64,000 nt of DNA from Zygnema cylindricum (GCA_037447655.1 JBBHKE010001363.1:1-64000), one strand, 5' to 3'; positions 23,069-33,497 are shown, counted from the first letter of the stretch. Translations and numbers: made by a program. Notes: a model not told the origin generated them from the letters alone.

Positions 23069-26000
23069 CTAGTCAATCTTTAATTTGAGACCACACTTCT
23101 CCCTGCAAAAAATTAGCTTAGGGGAAGGCACAGGTTTGGTCATCATATCTGCTACCATCTCACTATCTAAACTGATTATTTTGTTTTCTACTTTCTCTCT
23201 AACAAAGCTGAGTCTGATGTCCATGTGTTTGGCTTTAAAATGGTGTTTAGGATTGGCAGAAATAGCGATTGCTGCCTGATTATCACAAAATATTTTCTGC
23301 ACACCACTCTTAAGGTGACCAAGCTCACCAAGCAAAGACTTGACCCACATCAGTTCTTTTACAGCAGAGCAAGAGGCCATATACTCAGCCTCCATGGTGG
23401 ACTGAGCAATAACCTTTTGCTGTTTGCTACTCCAACAGCAAGCCCCAGCACCCACATATAATACATATCCAGAAGTACATCTCCTCATCGGAGCATCACC
23501 ATAACTGGCATCACTCCAAGTAGTGATGTCAGTATTCTCCCCACCCAAATGCAACCATAGATCTCTAGTTCCTACCAAATATCTAAGGACTCTCTTAGGT
23601 GCCTCCCAATCTTTCTTAGTGGGAGCATTTAGACTTCTACTCAGCACTCCTACAGCTGCAGCTAAATCCGGCCGGGTACAATTCATAAAATAGATTAGAC
23701 TTCCCACTACTTGCCTGTAAGGAATAGTCTGCATGAACTTCTGTTCATCCGGAGATAATTCCTCGTCTAAGACTATGACTCCTTCTTCCTCACTCCTCTC
23801 ACTTCCCTTCTTCAACTCCATTGGAGTTGTACAACTATTAGCTTTATCCATTTGAAATTTTTCAAGCATGTTCCCTATTGCTTCCTTTTGAGTCAATCTT
23901 ATAATTTTCCTTTTTTGGTCTCTCTCTACTTGAATTCCCAAAATATATCTTGCTTCTCCCATATCCTTCATTTCAAATCTCCCCTTAAGATCGGTTTTCA
24001 GTTTGTTAATTTTTTCCATTGATTTACTTAATACAAGCAAATCATCAACATAAATTGCAATAAATATCAAACCTTCCTCATCTTTAAAGACATAGATTGA
24101 GTGATCTGAGCTGATCCGAATATATCCCAGACCGGTAAGAAACTCATCAAGCTTCTTATTCCATTGTCGAGGTGCCTGTTTCAAACCATAAAGAGATTTA
24201 ATCAGCCGGCATACCTTACTCTCCTCTCCTTCCTCCACAAAACCTTCGGGTTGTCGCATGAAGATCTCCTCTTCCAATTCTCCATGCAAAAAGGTTGTCT
24301 TGATGTCCATCTGATGCACTTCCATGTCTTCCGCCGCTGCTAAACTGAGATGTATGCTGACGGAGGGAAATCTGACCACCGAGGCAAAGGTTTCCTCGTA
24401 GTCATTCCTTCCTTTTGTGTAAATCCCTTTGCCACTAATCTGGCCTTGTAGCGCTCGATTATGTTATCTGGGTTCAGTTTTAGTTTGAAAACCCACTTAC
24501 AACCGATTGGTTTTCGGTTAGGTGGACAGTCCACCAGCTCCCAAGTATCGGCTGCCATGATTGAAGCCATCTCCTCATTGATGGCTGTCTTCCACCGGTT
24601 TCTTTCTGGACAAGTCATCGCCTCTCCATAAGTTTGAGGTTCATCTTGATGAGATAGTTTAGTTACCTTGTTATTAACCTGTTTTTCTTGCAGTCTTTTG
24701 CTACTTCTCCTCCCCCCCTCAAAATCTGAGGCCGGAATAGATGGTTCTCGTGGATTCTTTCGAACAAACTCGGCTTCTCCCCTATCCCTTGATTCCGAAT
24801 CAATTTCCACCACGTCTTCCGCTTCGAGTAGAGTTGTCACTGGAGTTTCCACAGCCAAGTCCTTTTCGGTCTGATTTGTTCCTGCAAGAATGTCATCTTC
24901 TCTAAAACCTGGATAGTTAGGAAGCTCAAAGTCATCGGAATTTTTTGACTCAAATCTGATTTTTACTGACTTCGTATATTTGAAGGGATCCACAGACTTT
25001 CCTTCATCCATAACTACTAGATGCTTTACTAAGATTATATCTTCCCTTTTTAGATCATAAACTCTATATCCTTTAACATCTTCATCATATCCTAATAAGT
25101 ATCCCGGTTTTCCTTTAGGATCTAGCTTCCAATTGGACCGATCAGTATCTAGACTGAACACTTGACTGCCGAAAACCTTTAAGTGAGATATGTCTGGTTT
25201 CCGGCCTGTCCATCTCTCATAAGGTGTTTGATCTTTTATAGCTGAAGTAAGAACTCTATTCTTGAGGTAATTAGCACAGTTCATTGCTTCTGCCCAAAAC
25301 CTTTTTCCTATCTTTTTATCTGACAACATACTTCTAGCACTATCACTTAGTGTTCTATTTAACCTTTCAGCTACCCCATTCTGTTCCGGATTTTCTGGAA
25401 CTGTCTTTTGGTGTTGAACCCCATCTTCCCTCAAAAAATCCTCAAACTGGTTAGAAGTATACTCTCCACCATTGTCACTCCTTACTCTCTTGATTGGAGT
25501 TTCATGGAGTTTTTCGCTCCATGCTTTATATTGTCTAAAACAATCCTCAGCTTCGGACTTGTTTTTCAAAATATATACCCGGGAATACCGAGACCAATCA
25601 TCAGTTATAGTCATCATAAATCTCTTCCCCCCCGGTGAGGGCACTTTAGCCGGTCCCCAAATATCTGTGTGTACTAGATCTAGAATATTTTCTCCCTTAT
25701 AAGTGGCTGACTTAGGAAAGGGTAATCTGTGTGCTTTACCTTGAGCACATCCACTACAATCACTTATATTATCACTCTCACTGAACTGAATCCCTTCCAC
25801 CACTCCCATCTTTTTCATCTCTCTTAACTTATCTAGATTCACATGCCCAAGCCTCTTATGCCACATCATAATATCATGAACACCAGCATAATAAAGTTTC
25901 TTCTTTTCATTACTTAAGATCAGCCTAAACATCCCATGGCTACCTTTCTCAGCAATGAAATAGACATCATCGTCAAAACTAGCAGTAAAGACTCCTTCCC

Positions 26001-26262
26001 TAGTGCTAGTAAAAAAACCCTTATCATCTAATACTGATGTAGAGATGAGGTTTTTGTTCACCTTCGGAATAAACAATACATTGGAGAATGTTACTATGGA
26101 TGTCTCTCCTTCTACTAATAGTTTCAAATCTACCGATCCTACAAGAGTAGTGGTGACTATCCTCCCATCCCCGTACTCTATCTCTACGGTGGGAATCTTT
26201 CTTATCTTAGTGAACATGTGTCTATCCTTACACATGTGCATGGAGGCACCTGAATCTACAAT
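23069..26262 (-). pseudogene. Copia pol (protease, integrase, RT, RNase H) with one frameshift and a stop at its head
   Basis: Reading down the minus strand: protease DSGAS right after a TAG codon at 26263-26265; GAG-pre-integrase WHKRLGH with the CSGCAQGK zinc half; integrase core DLVHTDIWGP, RSDNGGEYTSNQF and ENPEQNGVAERLNRTL (D, D, E residues); reverse transcriptase WELVDCPPNRKPIGCKWVFK and the YVDD box; RNase H with TWSDASYGD, MEAEYMA and FCDNQAA. The frame breaks once, near 24395, between KGFTQKEG and the RT palm segment; a single-base indel explains it. Motifs otherwise look complete. The protein would copy and integrate the element's RNA. Confidence 0.92.
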
Positions 26263-27393
26263 CTAGCCTGCTTCACCTTTCAATCCACCGTAAGCACATT
26301 TCTGCCTTCGTGGAATTTCGACCTCGTTTTTCTTCTCCAACTCCTCATCCAAAAGGAGCTCATCGTCCTCGTCCTCGGATTCAGCCTCAAGTACCTGTGT
26401 GACAAGGGCCTTTTTCTTTCCTCTCGGGGTACCACCGGTCTGCCCCTCCTTTAACCGAAGCTCGTTTAGCTTAGTGCACTCTGCCATATAGTGCCCCGGT
26501 TTCTTACAAAGTTGACATAGACCTTTGGGAGCCCTTGGTTCGAACTCATCGGCCTGTTTTTTCTGCTCCCTACCCCCATAGTTTCCGACCGGTTTTCGGG
26601 GATCCCTGTTCCTCCAATCAGTCGCTGTTGCCAAGGCTTGGCCACTCTTTCCTCCCATTCGGATTTCAATTGTATTATCTTGAACGAGAATCATCCCTAC
26701 CACTGAGTTCCATATCCACCTTGAGTCAGGCAAGTCCTGCACACGGTAAACTATGTTCACGAACTCATCAGGTAACTTCATCAGTAAACAGTTAACCTTT
26801 TCTTTTTCACTAAAATCTTTTCCCGCACTCTGTAGCTCCATGAAGAGTGTAGCAACTTCATTGCAAAAATCCAACATATTTCCCCCTTTGTATACATACT
26901 CCTTAACTTTCTGATCAGCCAACTGTTGTTGCTGAATCGTACCACTTCGGTACATCTCTATGAGAGCCATCCAAAGATCGGATGCTCTTTTTACTAGCAA
27001 ATGAGGACATGCAAGTCCTTGAGTGAGATGGCGTAGGATGAAGTGCTTTGCCGCCATATTGTTGAAGTCCCAGGTTTCAGTATCATTCTCCTCATTCCTC
27101 GAATAGGTGACATGAATGTCGAACCAGTTGCTATTGGTGTGATCGTCTCCTTCTCTTTACCTTTATCCACCACCTCTCCTTCTTTTGTTTCCTCCGTTGA
27201 AGGTGGGTCCTCTTTCCTGGTGAATCTGGTTCCTCCAAACCCTGGAGGAAATCCAAAACTTGATGGACGCCCCAACCGTCCACTCACTATCCCCCAAAAC
27301 CTTTTTTCGCATAGAGCTCCTATCATCATACTTTCCCGGTATATGAAGCCAGTTCCATTAAAGATTGGTACCCTAGAGGGTGGGCCCATAACC
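26263..27393 (-). pseudogene. Copia gag with one frameshift and a terminal TAG in place of Trp
   Basis: The frame opens with VMGPPSRVPIFNGTGF, encoded by the primer-binding site itself. After about 90 codons it shifts near 27115 to the frame containing NDTETWDFNNMAAKHFILRHL, the UBN2-like Gag body, and the zinc knuckle CQLCKKPGHYMAEC. It ends at TAG (26263-26265), in frame with pol and directly before IVDSGAS. Related elements keep Trp (TGG) here, so a TGG to TAG change is the simplest explanation. Confidence 0.85.
27379..27393 (-). promoter_or_regulatory. Primer-binding site matching the anticodon arm of initiator tRNA-Met
   Basis: Directly after the 5' LTR end (CA at 27395-27394) the minus strand reads GGTTATGGGCCCACC. 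This is complementary to the GGUGGGCCCAUAACC anticodon arm of plant initiator tRNA-Met, not to its CCA end. Half-tRNA priming of this kind is known for Drosophila copia and yeast Ty5. The same bases encode V-M-G-P-P. Confidence 0.85.
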
Positions 27394-27616
27394 TGAAATC
27401 TGAGACCTCCATAAGTCCTCAGAGTAGACAGCTTCCAAGAAGCCTCTAGGATAATCTTGACCCCTTTGTGTTCCAGCAAAAATAACTGCCACCCTGGCAG
27501 ACAAAAACCCTGACCATCTGCACCCCTGTGAAGGCAAGACTCCCTTGAGTCGGTAGCAAAAAGAATCTCTGAATTTGCTCCCCTGAGCAGTAAGTTATGG
27601 AGGGTCAAAGTTGACC

Positions 27617-27623
27617 TTTTATA
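27617..27623 (-). promoter_or_regulatory. LTR core promoter TATAAAA
   Basis: The minus strand reads CTGTATAAAAGGTC about 225 bp before the 5' LTR end, a normal place for a Copia TATA box. The 3' LTR and the solo LTR at 19985 have TGTACAAAAGG at the same site. Confidence 0.7.
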
Positions 27624-28170
27624 CAGAAGCTCTCTGGGAGAGAGGGTCCTATCTTCTAAATTTTTCTAAGTCCTATCTCTCTCACAGACTCTATCTACTG
27701 ATGTACGGAACCAATCAGAATTGAGTTCCGTACGCAAAAGTACAGCTGCCGGTGTACTTTAGGTACGGACATTGTACGACATGGCTTAAATGTCGACACA
27801 TGTCATATCCGGATTCGGTGCCATAATCTCCGGAGATTCCACGGTCGAATGTAATTTTGCCACGTGTCATTCGATTTGGCGATGGCCACAAACCGCCGAA
27901 ATCTTCCTCCGGGATCTCGGCGATAATCCCGGCTGTCCGATTAAATTCGGATTTAATCGTAGCCGTAATAAATACATGCGCGATATTTGTTTCACTTACG
28001 AAACAAATGCGCGGTATTGATTTCGAGTCCGTACCGTAATCCGTACTCTACATATTACTGGATCTATGTATCCCGTAATCTATTATAGTTAAATGAATTA
28101 TCGTACGTATACGCATATAATTAATTATCAAACTATATAGTATTTAACATTAATCCTAGACCTAACGGCT

Positions 28171-28404
28171 AAGGCTACCGGCTATTTCCTGTCTGCCGGC
28201 CGGTAGGTACAGGGATCAAATCCTGCCGCCGGCGCATACCTTTTAAATAAATAAATAAATCCTAATATAAAATTCCCGTAAACCTCAGGATAGCCAAGGT
28301 AGCCATGGCTCTAGCTTCCTCTCCAACTTCTCAGTGACTGCGACAAGTTTGAGAGTTGGAGAGAGAAGTTAGAGATAGACTGCCTCGACTTCTATATTTC
28401 TTTT
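28171..28404 (+). promoter_or_regulatory. Candidate antisense Pol III-like unit in the 5' LTR
   Basis: A box-like AAGGCTACCGG 28171-28181, B box-like GGATCAAATCC 28213-28223, hairpin 28309-28374 (about 20 paired positions with one wobble and one bulge) with loop GTGACTGCGACAAG, and TTTT at 28401-28404. Antisense to the retrotransposon. Confidence 0.45.
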
Positions 28405-28443
28405 CAGACCTAGAAAATACTAATAAAACCATTAGTTTCTACA

Positions 28444-28683
28444 CTCTCCTCGCGAGGAGAGGTGGGTTCCACTAGATGATGGGCGCGATTGCTTCGCGGA
28501 TCTCAAAAAGTGAAACATCCAACGGTCAAGAATTACGCTTTCATCATTGGAGCTTCCCGACAGCTTTCCAGTAACAATGTTTCGTCTGATTTTTTTTTTT
28601 ATGGTACGGCTTTGTACGACAATGTACAAAAACGTACGACGTCTAGTAAATAACCCCACTTTTTGCTAATGGAATGTTACCCT
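28444..28683 (-). repeat. AGGGT-family repeat end with an 18-bp perfect palindrome
   Basis: Reading left from 28683 the minus strand begins AGGGTAACATTCCATTAG, then AAAAAGTGGGGTTATTTACTAG, the conserved GACCGTTGGAT and CGCGAAGCAATCGCGCC blocks, and ends in CTCTCCTCGCGAGGAGAG (28444-28461). The Copia element is inserted at the palindrome edge. Confidence 0.65.
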
Positions 28684-28849
28684 GAGTCGATGTTCCGCCA
28701 CGATGAGTTTGTAAACCACGTGTTCTAAATTGATTGGCTCCACGTAAGTTACGATCCGATATTGAATATCCTTAAGATTTTTAGCACCGACAAATTTTAC
28801 TTCAAATCTTCACTTGCGTACCATGTAAAGTACCATGTACCTGCGTACG

Positions 28850-29700
28850 AAATCATCATACGACAAAAGGTTGTTATACTTTTTGCAGACGCCAGTCTTT
28901 ACCCCAACTCATTTTTTAGGGTTCCTCTTTCCGAACATAACGAAAGTCTTTTGACATAAATAGTGTTACAAACAAAAGGAAACCGAAAATAGAGTGAAGA
29001 AAGAGAGTTACGAAATTACATTTTTATTTTCGGTTGTATTTTGAAAGTGAGTGTCAAGTGAAAATTTCGTCAATTTTCGTTAGTTTTACATCATGACACG
29101 TAGCTTAATCGTCTAGAGTGTCACGAATTTCTTTTTTGTATTTGCCAACCCACCTCCTAGAGGTAGGTCGACAGTTACAGAGAAAAATGAAGCGAACGCC
29201 TCAAGGATGAACATCCGATGGTCAGTATGATCTCCTAGAACTTCGGAGAGTATTGGCAAGATGTACGACATCATCATACGACATAACTTTTATAATTTTT
29301 GCAGACGCCAGTCTTTACGCCAGCTCATCTTTTAGGGTTTCTGTTTTACGAAATAACGAAAGTCATTTGAGAGAAATAGTGTGACGAACAAAAGTTATCG
29401 ATAATAGCATGACAAAGTAATGTTACGAAATTACATTTTTGTTTTCGGTTGTATTTTGGAAAGCACGTGTCATATGCAAATCTTGTGATTTTTCGTTTGT
29501 TGGGCATCGTGACACGTAGCTTAATTGTCCATCGTGTCACGGTTTTTTTTTTGAGTATCTGCCAACCCACTTCCTCAAAGTGGGTTGACAGTAACAGAGA
29601 AAAATGAAGCGAACGCCTCGCAGAAGAACATCCGACGGTCACTATTACCTCCAAGTCCTTCGGAGAGTATTGGCAAGATTTTGTGCAATGTTGTTTTTCC
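28850..29700. repeat. Tandem direct duplication of about 420 bp
   Basis: Segment 28850-29270 is repeated at about 29270-29690. Shared blocks in order: ATCATCATACGACA, TTTTTGCAGACGCCAGTCTT, a TTAGGGTT stretch, ACGAAATTACATTTTT, TTTTCGGTTGTATTTT, GACACGTAGCTTAAT, GCCAACCCAC and AGAGAAAAATGAAGCGAACG. No coding sense recognised. Confidence 0.75.
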
Positions 29701-30022
29701 TATAAAAACAAAATAAGCGGTACGATTTGGTACGGATAGTCGCAAATTTCTGTAAACTACCCCACTTTTCGTCTGACGGAACGTCAACCTTAGGGTGAAG
29801 TTCAATTAGACGAAAAGTTAGGTTGTTTATAGGAATTCGACCTTTTCGTACTACGCCGTACGTCTTATTTTGTTTTTATGCGGAAAACAACATTACAAAG
29901 AATCCTGCTAATATTCTCCAAAAGTCTGGGAGTTAATAGTGACCGTTAGGATATTTTTTCGCGAAGCATTCGCATCGAAAGTTTCTGTTATTGGTGATGT
30001 ACCTCGCGAGGTACATCACCAA
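29563..30022. repeat. Two abutting AGGGT-family ends with distinct hairpins
   Basis: A left-facing end finishes at 29790 and a right-facing end begins at 29792 (AGGGTGAAGTTCAATTAGAC). Each carries the GTGACCGT(T/C)(A/G)GGAT block and its own hairpin: CAACCCACTT/AAGTGGGTTG with a 5-nt loop (29563-29587) and a perfect 32-bp palindrome TTGGTGATGTACCTCG plus complement (29991-30022). Confidence 0.6.
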
Positions 30023-30339
30023 TCAGTATATAAATAAGAGAACGTTGTTCACCCCTCCGGAAATCCTTATATAGGCGATGTGTCTTTTTTCGTCACACGC
30101 AGTACGGACGGCCGTACGCTTTTAATGAAGCGTGTCCCGGCGTACAGCGGTGGCCCGGAATTCTATTTGCGGCGGTTACAGACCGCATACGGTTGGCGTA
30201 ATGTTACGCTGCCAATGCCGTTGCATGCGACGTAAGTAATGTTATCGCCCCGGTATACGCTAGCCTTTACCAGCCGTAATTTGACGCGCCAACCCGGCGC
30301 GGTACAAACATTTGTGATTAGCTGTGTTGCGCCAATCCG
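30023..30339. other. GC-richer spacer, nothing recognised
   Basis: Relatively GC-rich sequence with many GTACGG and GCGG motifs between a palindromic repeat and a Copia LTR. No open frame of note. Confidence 0.4.
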
Positions 30340-31241
30340 TAAACTTTGAGACTTATCGCCTCGAGTATCACCAAAAAAAGCTAATTTATGTCACCTGCCG
30401 AGAATAAATGATAATTCTCGGGATCAAAACCAATATGACACCGTGAAATAACACTCTCGTATGCCTGGGTCCGATAAAAGTTAGAATATGAGATTTGGAC
30501 ACATTCACCCACTTTGACTTTCCTTTAGAAATGCAGCCAGGGCTTTCCCTTAGAAATGCAGCAACCCTGGCAGACAAAAACTTTGACTGACTACACCCCT
30601 CTGTAGCCTAGACTCCCCTGAGTCCGCAGCAAAAAGAATCACTGAAAATGGTCAAGTAAATTGAATGTTATGGCTGCCCAAAGTTAGCCATTTATACAAG
30701 GTGCTCTCTTAGAGAGAGGGTCCTATCTGCCAAATTTTTCTAAGTCCTATCTCCCTCTAAAACTTTATCTACTGAAGTACGGCACCAATTAAAACACTAT
30801 GTCATACAAAAAAGTACAGGTGCCGGTGTACTTTATGTACGGCCATAGTACGACATTGCCAAAATGATAACACTTGTCATATCCGGATTTGTTTCCGTAA
30901 TCCCCGGAGTTGCCGCAATCCAATGTAGTGTTTCCACGTGTCACTCAATGTGGCGGTGATCGCAAACCGCCAAAATCGTACGCCGCGATCTCGACATCCT
31001 TCGTGGCCGTCCGATCAAATTTGGATTTCAATCGTGGCCGTCATAAATACTTGCGCGGTATTCTTTCCGGCGTCAAACAAACTGCGCGGTATTTATTTCG
31101 TATCCGTACCGTACGTCGTACTTTACACAACTGTTTCTATGCAGTATGCATATAGTTCTAGTTAAATGAATTAGTCTTATTGTAACTGTTTAAATAAATA
31201 TCATACCCCGTACTATATCATATAATTTAGACTATCTGGAT

Positions 31242-31462
31242 AAGACTACCGGCTATTGCGGTTGTGACAAATGGCAGGTACCAGGATCAAATCTTGGCTC
31301 TGTCAAAACTCCCTTTTAGAGAAAACCCTATAAAACAACTGCCTGTCTCCCTCTAGACAGCACAGGCAGCCATGGCTAACTCCTCCTCCAGTCTTCAGTG
31401 ACTGCGACAAGTGTGGGGACTTGAGGAGGAGTTAGAGGCAGGCTGTCAATATCTACTATTTT
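31242..31462 (+). promoter_or_regulatory. Candidate antisense Pol III-like unit with an initiator-tRNA-like 3' half
   Basis: A box-like AAGACTACCGG at 31242-31252, B box-like GGATCAAATCT at 31284-31294, hairpin 31376-31435 (17 of 18 pairs) with loop GTGACTGCGACAAG, TTTT at 31459-31462. The segment CAGGTACCAGGATCAAATC followed by TTGGCTCTG matches the 3' half of plant initiator tRNA-Met at about 24 of 28 positions by eye, including all five T-stem pairs. The twin copy in the 5' LTR is at 34425-34643. Confidence 0.5.
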
Positions 31463-31517
31463 GCTTTTTATTTTGCAATCTCTAGACCTAGAAAATACTT
31501 GAATTCCAACACTCCCC

Positions 31518-33497
31518 TTATTTTCTAGTCTTTTTTTTTTTCAACTTCCACAAACAAGTAAACAAACATCCCCTCCCCTTTTTCCTTTTTTTTTTCCTTT
31601 TTCCTTTTCCTTTCATAAAACTGAAGTATTTAACACAGTGCATTAAATGAACTGAAATAATAGTTGCATCACACATTTTATTTAACATCCCATTTTTCAT
31701 AAATTCGAGCAAAGATTTTATCCACTTCATCACTCTTTTATCCACACACCAACAGATTTCCCTCTTGCGATCCAAACAGCCAGCCCCATCTCCAATCTGC
31801 AACATACACCCAGATGCTAACCCTTTTACAGGCACATCTTCACAAGTGACATCACACCAAGTAGTGATGTCAAATCCATCCACCCCCAAATATTCCCAAA
31901 AAACACTAGTCCCCACTAAGTTCCTTATAAGATCTACATCTTTCGTACTCATATTTTTATCCATGATAGTTACCCTATTTTCTAAACTTCCCTCACTTTC
32001 TCCCATGGAATTCTTTCCACTATTACTTTCTAATTTAATTCCCAATAAATATTTCTTCTCCCTTAAACCTTTAATCAAATATTTCTCTTCTCCCCTATCC
32101 TTTGAAACCTCTTCGAGTTTCACTTCTCCCCTTTCCTCGGAATCCGTTGAAGTCTCCCTTTTCGACCAGTTTTTTGGTTCCCTATTATCTATAAAGTTAT
32201 CCTGATTAATTTTATCTTTCCCGTTTTCACTTATGGATCCTAAAACTGACTTTCTCATTTCTAAGTTATACACTCTACACTCCTCGACATCCTCAAGTAC
32301 CTCCTCTCTCTTTACTTCCCTTATACCTCCAAAAGGACACTGTTGCCTTCGTGCAATTACTGTGTGCTTTTCTTTCTTCCCCATACTACTAATCCGGAGA
32401 AGCTCTAAAATATCTTCATCCTCTTTCTCCTCTTCCCCTTCTTCCTCCTCATCCACATTCCAACTTCTAAGTTTTTCCAAACAAGGGCATTCCTCCATAT
32501 AATGACCCGGTTCCCTACAAAAGAAGCAAACCCCTTTTTTCAAAGCTCCCGTGCCTTTTCCTCTCCCTCTCTTTCCACCAAAGTTCCAATAAGGTTTACC
32601 TTTGTCTTTCTTTCTCTCATCACGCTTCCGCTCGTCACCACCGTTCCTCTCATCACGCTTCCGCTCGTCACCGCCGTTCCTCTCATCACGCTTCCGCCAA
32701 TCACCACCAGCTGAAAATGCATTGACCCTGTCCCTTCCCCTACGAAGCTCCAAAGTGCTTTCCCTCACAAGAATTTTCCCCATGGTAAAGCTCCAAGTCC
32801 ATGAAGAGCCATCCATTGCCTGCATACGACAAATTATGTTTTCGTACTCATCTGGGAGTTTCATAATTAGTGTATTAATCTTACTCTCCTCAGATTCTAC
32901 ATATCCCGCACTAGTAAGCTCAACATATAACGCAGCAATATCATTGCAAAACTCTATCATACTACCGCCTTTATAAACGTAGGCATCTATTTCCTGTTTT
33001 ACTAATTGCTGCCTCTGAATAGTCTCACTCTTATAAATCTGAGTTAAAGCTTCCCATATCTCTGAAGACTTGGTTAGACTTAAAAGAGTGATAGCTATCG
33101 ACTTAGACACATATCTAAGTATGAGATGTTTTGCTATAGTGTTTTTGTATTCCCATATTTTTGTGTCATTTTCTTCAGTTTTAATCCCTACATGTGGTAC
33201 CATAGCTGAGAGCCTAGCTCCCCTCACCATAGGTGTCCCTTTTTCCTTCTCCCCTATTTCCCCATCTACGAAAAGGTTTTTCCCTTCACCTTCCGTTGCA
33301 TCTGAACTCCGGATGATATTCTGGGCAGTCTCAGATGATTCTCCATAGTAAGCTCCTCCAAAGCTAGGTGGCGGACATCTCACTTGTCCCGCAACAATTC
33401 CCCATAAGTGCTTCTCGAAAAGCAATCCCTCCATTGTAAACGCCCAATACGTGAAGCCTGTTCTATCAAACATAGGCACCCTAGATGGTGGGCCCAT
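31518..33497 (-). CDS. Gag-like protein fused in frame to relics of pol, 659 codons, no stop
   Basis: Starts at the ATG in the primer-binding site (MGPPSRVPMFDRTGF). Residues up to about 260 are a Copia Gag (UBN2-like; KIWEYKNTIAKHLILRYV, then IKSETIQRQQL-type helices). A short tandem RDERNGGDERK repeat follows, then the zinc knuckle CFFCREPGHYMEEC and acidic stretches. The rest keeps recognisable but shuffled pieces of pol: EKKYLLGIKLES (RT), LIRNLVGTSVFWEYLGVDG and DITTWCDV (RNase H), MKWIKSLLEFM, and a basic C-terminus. Protease, integrase core and the YVDD box are absent, and RNase H lacks MEAEYMA. The frame stays open through 2 kb, unlike the neighbouring full-length elements. It may supply RNA-packaging Gag function; the tail could be junk kept open by chance. 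Confidence 0.75.
   Translation of the reverse strand: MGPPSRVPMFDRTGFTYWAFTMEGLLFEKHLWGIVAGQVRCPPPSFGGAYYGESSETAQNIIRSSDATEGEGKNLFVDGEIGEKEKGTPMVRGARLSAMVPHVGIKTEENDTKIWEYKNTIAKHLILRYVSKSIAITLLSLTKSSEIWEALTQIYKSETIQRQQLVKQEIDAYVYKGGSMIEFCNDIAALYVELTSAGYVESEESKINTLIMKLPDEYENIICRMQAMDGSSWTWSFTMGKILVRESTLELRRGRDRVNAFSAGGDWRKRDERNGGDERKRDERNGGDERKRDERKKDKGKPYWNFGGKRGRGKGTGALKKGVCFFCREPGHYMEECPCLEKLRSWNVDEEEEGEEEKEDEDILELLRISSMGKKEKHTVIARRQQCPFGGIREVKREEVLEDVEECRVYNLEMRKSVLGSISENGKDKINQDNFIDNREPKNWSKRETSTDSEERGEVKLEEVSKDRGEEKYLIKGLREKKYLLGIKLESNSGKNSMGESEGSLENRVTIMDKNMSTKDVDLIRNLVGTSVFWEYLGVDGFDITTWCDVTCEDVPVKGLASGCMLQIGDGAGCLDRKREICWCVDKRVMKWIKSLLEFMKNGMLNKMCDATIISVHLMHCVKYFSFMKGKGKRKKKRKKGRGCLFTCLWKLKKKKTRK

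Larger units (their letters stand above)
22006..28443 (-). mobile_element. Full-length Ty1/Copia retrotransposon (family A), 6,438 bp, CTCTC duplication
   Basis: LTRs of 1,050 bp each: 3' LTR 22006-23055 and 5' LTR 27394-28443, reading on the minus strand as TGTAGAAAC...TTTCA. The 5-bp duplication CTCTC flanks it (22001-22005 and 28444-28448). The internal part has a primer-binding site next to the 5' LTR, Gag with a zinc knuckle, then protease, integrase, reverse transcriptase and RNase H in Copia order, and a purine tract AAATAAGGGGAG before the 3' LTR. The paired LTRs are very alike, so the insertion is fairly recent. At least three lesions disable the frame (see gag and pol entries). Confidence 0.95.

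Noticed and set aside
26994-27608. Gag starting at the LTR Met (MTLHNLLL)
   Set aside because: That ATG lies only about 10 bp from the TATA box, upstream of the expected transcript start, so the frame through the LTR is probably fortuitous.
31765-32976. Plus-strand Ser-rich frames
   Set aside because: Antisense shadows of the minus-strand Gag-fusion frame.
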